A stretch of DNA of 64,000 nucleotides, taken from assembly GCA_016758965.1 (NCBI GenBank), contig JAEPRB010000007.1, positions 1-64,000 of the forward strand. The letters are read 5' to 3'. The position numbers and the translations under genes were made by a program. The stretch's first letter is position 1. Each line of letters opens with the position of its first letter. The stretch is from Circinella minor (lineage: Eukaryota; Mucoromycota; Mucoromycetes; Mucorales; Lichtheimiaceae). Of this stretch, positions 55,301-64,000 are shown piece by piece. The notes under the pieces are model-generated. The model made no database searches, was not told the DNA's origin, and worked only from the letters and a program-made list of their open reading frames with translations.

Positions 55301-57972
55301 TTGAAGTTTTTGAAGCTGTGTTGTTTTTTCATTTAATAACTTGGTAAGGTCTTGTTCTAATGATTCCATAGAAGATTCGCGTCCAAGTCGGGATTGAATT
55401 TCAGAACTATTTTCATTAAACCTATAAAGCAACAAGAAAAATAAATTGATCAATTACTCAAGACTCTACATACCCAATCTTACCAATGTAGACCTCTTTT
55501 TTTAAAAAATAATGATAATATGTAGGTTTTGATAGATAGGTACTTACAATGATCGAGCTGTAGTACGTTTATTATCAAGATCCGAACGTTTTAAAGATAA
55601 TTTAGTTTGTGTATCTCCTTGACGATTCAGACGCGACATCTCTTCATTCACTAAAGCGATTTGATCATCCACGTCACGAAGCTCTTTGTCTTTTTGTGAT
55701 AGTTTTAAGGGTAATCCACCATCATCAAGCATCTTTTTGGTATCATTTAGATTTTTTTCCTTATTGTTGAAAAGCAAATGTATGGATTAATTAATTTTAC
55801 AACACTCCTTCTATATTCATTCAATAATCTATATGACCCATTTTAATTTAATATATACCTCTCGTGTCAGTTTTTCATTCGCTACGTCAAGATCAGCTTG
55901 TGTTGTATGAATATCATCCAATTGTTCATTAAGTGAACGAGTTGTATTTCTTGCTTGTTGCTATGTATTAACAAAAAAAAAAGGCATATTAATAATAAAA
56001 TCCAATCACATTCTTTTTTCTAAAAAATAAAAAATAAAAACTTACCACTTGTCGTTTAGCATTCTTCTTTGACTCTTCAAGACCACCACGTTCAGATTTC
56101 AAAGATTGTAATTGTGAACTAAGATTCGATTGTTGTCCTCGTGCTTCATCCTATATTTAATCAACCCCACCTCCTGTTAGTATTATTATTAAACCAAAGG
56201 GGAAAAAAAAAGAGCATTTTTTTTTTACATTTGATCCCAGTTGTACAACGTTACCTTAATTTTCTGAAGTTTTCCTTCTCGTGCACGGACCAATTCCTTG
56301 ATAGCTTGAATAGCATGATCCGCATCCATTAATCCTGATTGTGAAGCAAGACCCAACTCTTCATTCGTTTGACGTAAAAGTATGGCTCGTTCTTTTTCCA
56401 ATTTTTTATTCGCTTCAGCAGCTGCTTCCAATCGACCCATAGTTGTCAATTTCGATGAAATTGTTTCACGCGCTGTATTTAATTGCCGATCCACGCGTTT
56501 AGCTTCGAATTCCAAATCTTGACGCGTTTCATCATCCTTTTGTGCCTGACCACTAATACTATCCAACAACGTTTGTAATTCTTCATCTGTTTCACTCCTT
56601 TCCGTCAAATTTTTCCCAAGTTCATTTATATTTTCACGTGCGATTTTTTCTTCATGAATCAATTGTCGAATTTGCCCTTCAATTTTTTCGGCTTCACGAT
56701 ATTTTTCCAATAATGAGTTGATTTGGCGTGTAGTTTCGTCTAAATCCTCATCAATTTCTGCAGCTTGTTGTTTTTTATTAATAACTCGTGTTTTCAAATC
56801 AGATAAAGTGCGAGTGATTTTACGTGCTTTTTCAGTATCGTTTTTTAAGGCAGCTAAAGCAACTGTTTCCACTTTATTTTCTTGAGTAAGCTCTTTTCGA
56901 TTGTCTTTGATAGTAGCCAATGCTTTGGTGTATCTACACATAGTTTTTATGATTTTATTAATAAGGGTTATTTTTTATTTGACTTTGTTTGTGTTATTCA
57001 TCCAATTTATTTGTTTACCTTGTTGAAGCAAAAATTTCATCCAATTTCTTCTTCAAAACAGCTGGTTCGCTCAACGGCCTATGATATAAATGAATCAAGT
57101 AAAATAACTCATTATAATTCATACACTTATTCGTTTTCAATGAAAAAATCAAGAATATAAATTCATCCTTACCAATTACTTTCTTCTTGATGACAAAATA
57201 CTACATTATCCAGAATAGCCTTTGATACACCCAAATGTTGAGGAAGTTGTACATCCATATCTGCGCATCGAGTACTAACACTGGTCACCTATATATTATT
57301 TATTGTTTATTCCCACATTATTTCATCAATATATAATGATAAATAGAAAAAGAGAAAAAAATAATAGTGATACTAAATAATTACCTCACCATTAGCAGGA
57401 TCGATTAACTTTAATGAAGTATCCAATGTTTTTTGAGAAACTGTTGTCTTTTTTTGAGTAAGAGATAATGTTCGTGTACAAATAACCTTCATATTATTAC
57501 AACTATAAAATTGTAATCGTATTTGGGCACGAACTTCTGATACACCTGCTACCTATATTTATATATAAAAGATTGTATACAAGTTTTTTACAAGTTTATA
57601 AGATTTCGTTATATGCGTTTTAACATTGTATATTATTATATTTTATACCTTCACGTCATGAATGAATGCACCTTGTTTACTATTAGGAGGCAAATCACCA
57701 GTACAGGCATATTTTAATGCTTCAATAATAGTCTATTCAAGATTATATATAAAATACAAATAGGATCAGTTTCAGGTACATTGAAATAATCAAGAAAGCA
57801 TTCTAATAGAACAAATGATATAATAAAAATTGGTGAAACAATACACTACAGTTTTGCCAGTTCCATTGGGTCCATAAATAACAGTACATGGTGAACTGAA
57901 TTGAATATAAACGGGATCATCAGGACTAAATGATCGAATACCAAGAATACCCAATTTATCGATCCAAGACAT
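51751..57972 (-). CDS. RAD50: DNA double-strand break repair protein RAD50
   Basis: A gene of more than 20 exons from the ATG at 57972 ([17 protein letters not shown]) to the TAA at 51751-51753 after YVHKDDK. The N-terminal ABC half has Walker A GPNGTGKT, joined across an intron to [19 protein letters not shown]. Long heptad-rich coiled coils follow (about 53,000-56,900). The zinc hook is in the middle ([13 protein letters not shown], near 54690-54720), with the CxxC that dimerises two Rad50 molecules through Zn2+. The second coil leads back to the C-terminal ABC half: signature [11 protein letters not shown], Walker B and D-loop [17 protein letters not shown], and the His switch IIITHDTEF. 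Rad50 with Mre11 and Nbs1/Xrs2 tethers and processes DNA ends and activates Tel1/ATM in the nucleus. The total is roughly 1,300 residues, as in other fungi. No break was seen. Confidence 0.95.
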
Positions 57973-58278
57973 TATGAGTCTTTTTTTCTTTTAAATGATT
58001 GTATGATCGAGAAATATATATATAATATATAAAAGAATGAAGCTGCGGCGGTATTTCGAGTGTTGAAAGTTAAAAAAAAAAAAGTCGGGGGATGTTAATA
58101 TCGCATAATCCTTTTGAGAAACAGGAAGGTAATTGATACATATGTAAAATTATAACAAGAATCTTTAGCTTTTAGCTTTATTAAATAATTCAATCTTCAC
58201 TATAATCTTAAGAAAAAGACGGTATATTTATGCAATGTTTTTTTTTCTTGGATATTTATTACAATCAACTTATTCATA
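57973..58278. other. intergenic region, RAD50 promoter
   Basis: A 306-bp spacer, 5' of RAD50 and 3' of the next minus-strand gene. It holds an AT microsatellite and an A-run near 58073. No ACGCG-type motif was seen. Confidence 0.55.
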
Positions 58279-59835
58279 TTATTTATCATTATCTTGTCGA
58301 AGTTTTTCCGCCATAGTCAATGGACGTAAAGCTATAACTGCATTACTAAACCATCCAATATCCTTGTCTATGTAATAAAGTACATAATCCAATTTCTCTT
58401 TCGGGAACATATTCATGTCATTTATTTTCTTGACTATTTCTTCAAGATCGTTTAAGCTTTTTACCATCTCAACTAGTAATTGCCAATAATGGTTATCATT
58501 GCCACTGTTACTACTGCTAGCGCTGCTGGTACGATCGCTATTCTCAGCAACCTTTAGTACATTTTTATAATGACTTGCAAACTTCTTGAATATCTTCTCG
58601 ACCAGTTGAAACTTTTCTTTTCTAATTGCTATACTATTGTTAAGATTTTGAATATATTTATCTAATGCTCTTATCCATTCCTTTGGAGAACTGCTTTGAG
58701 TGATGAAAGAGAATTTAAATAGTTTCATTAATACATTTTGTTCATAAAATAAATCATAGTATAAAGTTTTTATATATGTTAATTCTGTATACTTACTCAT
58801 CATCATGCTCATCATCAAGAATACTATTAGCAGCATTGTTATTATCATCAACTATATTATTATCAATTTATCCCCGATTGGTTAATAAGAATACATTCAC
58901 CTAGCATAAGAATATCAAAATATTATTTACGTACTATTATAACCATTATCAGCAAAAAAGAATCCATCAGTCATTTCATCTCGCGCAAATTTCCAATCAT
59001 GATTCATATCATTTAGAATGTCTTTAATAGACAAAGGTTTGAGTAATTTTTCAAGTTTTTTGTCTATAATACGTAATGTGCAAGAAGGATAGTTAATAAA
59101 TGTTTTGTCAAGTAAAGATAATATATAATAGTATTATGATGAATGGTTTCTTTTCTTACCCTCAAAAATTTCAGATTGATCGACTATAAACTTTTTATCT
59201 ATAAAAACACAGAACATCAAAATAATAATTTTTTAAGGAAATTGTATAACAACGTATAATAAAAATAAAAAGAGAGAAAAGATTGCTTTTTTTTCCATAC
59301 ATTGTTGCACTGGTCGTTTTTCCAGCTGCTGTAGCGTTTCTTCTTCTTCTTCTTCTTGGTTGTCTATCTTACGTTTTCCAAGAAATTGTTTCTGTTCATA
59401 TATATTTTCTTGTTCAGTAATATTGAATTCTTGAAAATTCTTTTCTTGTTTAAGTACATTTTTGCCTTTTTCTTCCCTACTACGATGTAATCTGACGTGC
59501 TCTTGTTGAGGAAATCTCCAATTATTGGATGAAGTTGAAATATTATTATTAGATGGCTTATCTGTCTTTTCTAATACTTTTGATTGATAATCATTGATCT
59601 TGCAAGGGTCTTCAGTTAAGAGTTTTTGTTCAGATGATACTGGAGTTAAATTACTCGACTCTGATGGAACAGTAGTATCTTGCTCTTGTGATTGTTGCGC
59701 AGCACTAGTAGAAGATGTAATTTCTGTTGATGTTTGACCTTTTTCGTGAAGTTCTTCAGAAGAAATATGTTTCAAAGGAACTGCGTTTGATCTTTGTTGA
59801 CGTGAATCAATGAATTTACTAGATGCTTTTCGCAT
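58279..59835 (-). CDS. orphan protein, polar N-terminus and helical C-terminus
   Basis: About five exons from the ATG at 59835 (MRKASSKFIDSRQQRS) to the TAA at 58279-58281, encoding roughly 390 residues. Exon 1 is a polar, probably disordered stretch rich in Ser, Glu and Gln, with a basic patch (FLGKRKIDNQ) followed by an acidic run (EEEEEE). Small exons near 59163-59200 (KKFIVDQSEIFE) and 58934-59060 (EKLLKPLSIKDILNDMNHDW) join in phase. The last exon (about 58279-58710) is helical: SSPKEWIRALDKYIQNLNNS, FKKFASHYKNVLKVAE, LLVEMVKSLNDLEEIVKKI and DYVLYYIDKDIGWFSNAV. I do not recognise the family. There is no membrane span or catalytic motif. The exon joins at the small exons are by frame only. 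Confidence 0.65.
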
Positions 59836-60452
59836 TTTACAAAAGAAATAAAAATGAATGTAATAGTAGAATACAAGTGTTCCTGATTAAACCATTATTT
59901 TTATACTATTTTTTCCTCTGGTGAATATATCAACACTTCTTTTTTTTTGTTATAAAATATTCATATTATAGATATTTGTTGTTGGTCTTCATTGTTTCTT
60001 TATATATATTATGCTATACAGTAACCTAATTAGGTAATTCATATATCATCTACGTATAATTCATGGTATTACTACAATGTACATAATCAAAATAAGATTT
60101 TTATTGTTCTCAATTGAAATTAGCTTACTATTTTTAGAAATAATAATAATAAAACATTATATCATAATCACGGAAAAACAAATCAAAGCATGCAAAAAGT
60201 AATTAAAACTGAATAGTAGAAAATTTTGTGGTAAAATTAATAGAATTTATTTATTTATGAATAATATCCACATATAGAATATAAAATTATGGGGTTATTA
60301 TAATCTCTGATTATTGAAAGGGAAAAAAGAACATGAAAATAAATATGTAAAATGAATGTGGTATAATAAAAGTACATTATAAAAATTGATAAAATGATAT
60401 GATAATTAGTTATGATACATAATAATAGTAATCTATTTGCTTTTAAAATAAT
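59836..60452. other. intergenic region
   Basis: 5' flank of the orphan gene and 3' flank of the ABC transporter gene, both on the minus strand. AT-rich; no gene was seen. Confidence 0.6.
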
Positions 60453-63400
60453 TTAACGTCTGGCCTTTCGTCGCCAGTAAATGAGACCTGCACATACAAC
60501 TGCATTAAATACACAGAAGATGCAGACGATTCCAATGTTTTGCCATTTGTGTGCGGCATCCCAACCATAAAATGAGCTATAGAATTCCTTTGCTGTAGAG
60601 TACATACTGTATTCACATTCGACGGTATTACTTGGATCAATTAAATATCCCGTAGCACCGGAGGCGAAAAAGTTCTTCATATATTCACCACATGTAACGT
60701 TGGAAGGTGGACTAAACTTGAAAAGATCTTTTGTACTTGGTACGACAGGTAAATTTTCTAGTTCATTGACAACTAAACCTTCTATAACATAATGGAAGGG
60801 GACTAAAAAAAAAGATTAAAGTTAGTTTACACAATTTCTTTTTAACAAGATCATAAAACAAAATAATAATAAATATAATAAATAATCAAAAGTACATACC
60901 AAGCCAGTACATCCATGAACTCCAGAAATGAGGAAGTGCAAATTGTGTTTGAAGTACACCAGCAAAAGTAACAACAGATGTGAACGCTAGAGGAGTGAGA
61001 ATAGCAGCAATATATGGGTTTTCTGTAAGACCACCAAGAACAAAACCGATTGTAACAGCCCAGAAGACAAAGAGAACGATCATGATATAATAATAACCAG
61101 CTGCTTCAGAAGTATCGACAAGACCGACAGTCCAGTAGATACCCACCATAAAGAGTAAACAAACGAACAAGATATAAGGAATTTCAACAACAATGGCCGA
61201 AATTGCATATGAGATCCAGCCATAATATCGAGAAGCATATTCGCGACGGAAAAAGGTTCGCTCACCCATGAATTTTGGCTGACCCAATACAATCTAAATA
61301 ATAATAATAAAAAAGAAATCAAAGTAGAAGTTATTAGTTAATGAACCATTACACGCTAGGTAATATCGTTCTAAAAGAGCAAACACAATAAAATAAAGTA
61401 AATCTTACCATCATATAAGCCAAAGGCATAGAACCAAACAAAAGAAGAATACGATTTTGAATATCAATGAATGAGAGAGATAATTTCCAAAATGTAAAGC
61501 CAAGGAATAACGAAATCAAAGTAATTGTGGTGAATCGACCAAGATTATAACCTGATGATCGCCAATAGACTAAGCACATACGTTTAAATACCAAGTAGAA
61601 TTGTGTCAAAAATGGAGTAGCATATGTAAGCGCCTTACGGGAAGGATTCTTGTCCACACTATTATGAATGTGTTCTAGTTCATCTTCAAGTGCCTTTGCA
61701 TTTGGTGAGTTTGTCCATACATCAGCCCAGTTCTTGTTCACAGCAGCATCACTGTTGTTTCCAGAAGCAACAACATCAAGAATATACTCAGCAGGATTGG
61801 AATTTGGAACATACTTGGGACCATCATTGGATTCAAAATAGTCAATCATAATTTTTGAATCTTGACCAATTTCTCCATAGTATGCAGTACGACCACCACG
61901 GACAAGCAAATGCAAATGATCAAAATATTCAAACAAGATGGCAGAAGGTTGATGAATTGTACATACCACAGGCCATCCAGCATCAGCAAGTTTGCGCAAA
62001 AATCGTACGATATTATAAGAACTTTGGGCATCCAATCCAGAAGTAGGCTCATCCAAGAAGATAAGTTTTGGTTTGGCAACTAATTCCATGGCAATTGTCA
62101 ATCTTTTACGTTCTTCGACAGAAATACCAAAACCAAGATTCAAATCACCGACTTGAGCATCTGCAATATCTTCCATTTCCAACAATTGGATGATTTGTTC
62201 TACATAATCATCTTTTTCGCTTTTGGGTACGCTTGGATCTTGGCGAAGATAAGCCGAGAATTGCATTGCTTCACGGACTGTGTCAGCAGGTTGATGCACA
62301 TCCATTTGTTCAACATAACCAGTAATACGTTCAAAATCATCCATCAACAATTCGCTGTTCAAATAGGTACGGCCTTCAACCTTACCAATTGTCTTACGTC
62401 GAGCGAGGACATCCAAAAGAGTTGTTTTACCAGCACCAGACGAGCCCATAAGTGCAGTTAAATGACCAGGCTTGACAATACCAGAAACATCATTAAGAAT
62501 TTGGAATGATCCACCTTTGACAGGAACAGTATAATTAATATGTTGCCATGAAAATGTTGTGCCAGTAGAAACTTGATCCATTTTTTCAGTGACTTGTAAT
62601 TGACGTTCAAGACGTTCTTTTTCTTGTTCCGGGGTACGAGGCTTGGGGGCTTTACCAGGAAGATAGAGCTTTGTCAATGATCCACCGGTTCCAATTTCGT
62701 ATTTTTCAATTAAAAGCATATTGATAACCGTAAAGAATAAGAACCAGACAATTAACATGACAATATCAACGGACCAGAGCCAGTTGGGTTCAATGCCGAG
62801 AAGATCGCGCATATAATCATCGCCAAGTACAAATCTTTCTCCTTGTGTACCACCATTCATGGCGCAAATCTTGTGAGACCAATCATCATAACCTGGTCCA
62901 TATGGAATACTGCCACCAGGACCATCACATGAGTAGACTTGTCCGTGCATTTCGTTAATAAGAAGGGCCTTGTATGCATAAGCTAATGGGTAGATCCAAT
63001 GAATCCTGTAATAAAATAATTATAATTATAAATAAATGAGTAAATATATTTGTACATGACAAAATAAGCTGTATATGCTATATAGTTATTTTTACGTACC
63101 AGAAAAACCATGGATGCATTACAGAATAATAAATATAGTAACCCATATACAAGAAAGCATAGATAAACATGACACAGGCAACAAGATTAGCTACCATGAA
63201 GTTATTAGTGAGAAGACCAAAGAATCGGAAAAAACCACTCATTGAAAGGGACATGGCTAACAAAGCCAAGAAATAAGTAAAAAACCGACCGGCATCCAAG
63301 TTAAAACCCGTCAAAAAGTATGTAATTATTTGCCATAGAAGTACTATAAATATATATATATTTTTAATTAATATTACATTAATTATGATATAACCTTTTT

Positions 63401-64000
63401 TTTTTATATACAGATGATAAAATAAATAAAAATATAACAAACCTTGAGCGATAGCCAATGGGAAATCCATAACAACTTGTGAAATATAATAAGCAGATGG
63501 ACGGTACATGGCATAATGCTTATGTTTCTCCAATATCGGTCTACCCATCATAATATTAACTAATTCACTATGTGAAATAAATCCATTACAAATAACGGTA
63601 AAGCAGATTGCACCGGCTCTTGATACAGCACCACCAGATGTCAAAGGAATATCGTAAAAGGAAGAACCAAGTAAGAATGCAATAATTAAAACAGTGCCAT
63701 AACGGGACAAAAGAGATGAATGACTTCTTGATAAAAGTTGGAAATTTCGAATTGTCAATGCCTTGACTTGTTGATAAAATGAAACAGTGTATGGATCTTT
63801 TTTGGGAGCACGCTTTTGATGTTCATCGTAAACTGCTGCCTTGAATAAATCTCCTGGTTTTTCGCTTTCTACTTGAGCTTCATATACTCCAAGTTCTTTG
63901 GTCATTTGTTTATGTATATCTGACTCGAGATAGCGTTGATTTAGTTCAGCCGCCGATTCAGGTACAGTGTAACCTGGTTTGACTTCGCGTTCCAAGGGAT
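60453..64000 (-). CDS. Pdr-type (ABCG) full-size ABC transporter, 3' part
   Basis: The gene enters from beyond the right edge; the first nucleotide-binding domain lies outside. From the edge come the end of the NBD1-TMD1 linker (PGYTVPESAAELNQRYLE), then TMD1 (SFYQQVKALTIRNFQLLSRS; YGTVLIIAFLLGSSFYD; SAYYISQVVMDFPLAI). A large loop with cysteines follows, then NBD2: Walker A GSSGAGKTTLL, signature FGISVEERKRLTIAMEL, Walker B LIFLDEPTSGLDAQSS and H-loop VCTIHQPSA. TMD2 has RRKALTYATPFLTQFYLVFK-type entry residues, GERTFFRREYASRYYGWISY, EIPYILFVCLLFMVG and a final span before the stop at 60453 (IYWRRKARR). Four introns are visible. This is the Pdr5/Cdr1/Snq2 layout: plasma-membrane export of lipids and drugs. 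The substrate and exact subfamily cannot be told without the N-terminal half. Confidence 0.95.

Noticed and set aside
1..64000. tRNA, rRNA, CRISPR array, telomere repeat
   Set aside because: I looked for T-loop (GGTTCGANTCC-like) boxes, rRNA-like blocks, regular spaced repeats and TTAGGG-type arrays, and saw none.

Overview
The window reads as nuclear DNA of a fungus, most likely an early-diverging Mucoromycota (Mucorales-like) species. The evidence is strongly AT-rich intergenic DNA full of A/T homopolymers and microsatellites, many short GT-AG introns of about 50-110 nt, and a set of clearly fungal proteins: a Pdr-type ABC transporter, a HET-domain protein, a Gap1-like RasGAP with RasGAP_C domain, a Sis1-type J-protein, and PDS5 and RAD50 with their introns in place. 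I see no tRNA, rRNA or CRISPR array. The assignment to Mucorales is inference from style and gene content, not from a marker gene.

Layout. 1-2.1 kb: decayed genes (an F-box fragment; a frameshifted gene with an AT-hook-like tail). 2.9-13.0 kb, all minus strand: an SCP/Psr-type phosphatase, a RasGAP and a seven-helix TMEM184/OST-alpha family protein. 13-20.7 kb: a gene-poor stretch holding a small secreted cysteine-rich protein, a 504-residue orphan protein and a decayed tandem copy of that orphan. 21.4-32.8 kb, dense: SIS1 (+), a JMJD5/KDM8-like JmjC protein (+) whose stop codon abuts the stop of a convergent F-box/beta-propeller-like protein (-), a SAM methyltransferase (-), a Lys/Ser-rich orphan (-) and glutaminyl-tRNA synthetase (-). 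32.8-36.8 kb: gene-poor, with a coding-like relic and a GC-rich hairpin. 36.8-43.7 kb: ribosomal protein eS27 and PDS5. 45.0-46.1 kb: a double ubiquitin-like/RING protein. 46.7-51.2 kb: terminal-inverted-repeat elements, a frameshifted relic and a frameshifted HET-domain gene. 51.8-64 kb, minus strand: RAD50, an orphan gene and the 3' part of a Pdr-type ABC transporter that runs off the window.

How the genes relate. There are no operons; this is ordinary eukaryotic mosaic gene order. Functional themes are chromosome maintenance (PDS5 cohesin regulator, RAD50 of the MRN complex), protein quality control and ubiquitin (SIS1, F-box proteins, the Ub-like/RING protein), translation (eS27, GlnRS), Ras and phosphatase signalling, and drug efflux. 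Several open reading frames begin only at GTG or TTG. I corrected two of these to real starts: the KDM8-like gene has a first exon at 22812-22878, and the Lys/Ser-rich orphan starts at 29760. A third, eS27, clearly lacks its initiator exon.

Most interesting items: the Ub-like/RING protein at 45043-46104, whose second Ub-like module is exactly 76 residues and ends in LRLRGG; the 8-cysteine secreted peptide; the orphan gene with its decayed tandem copy; the 816-bp TIR element; and a recurring pattern in which the broken genes are interrupted at A/T homopolymers.
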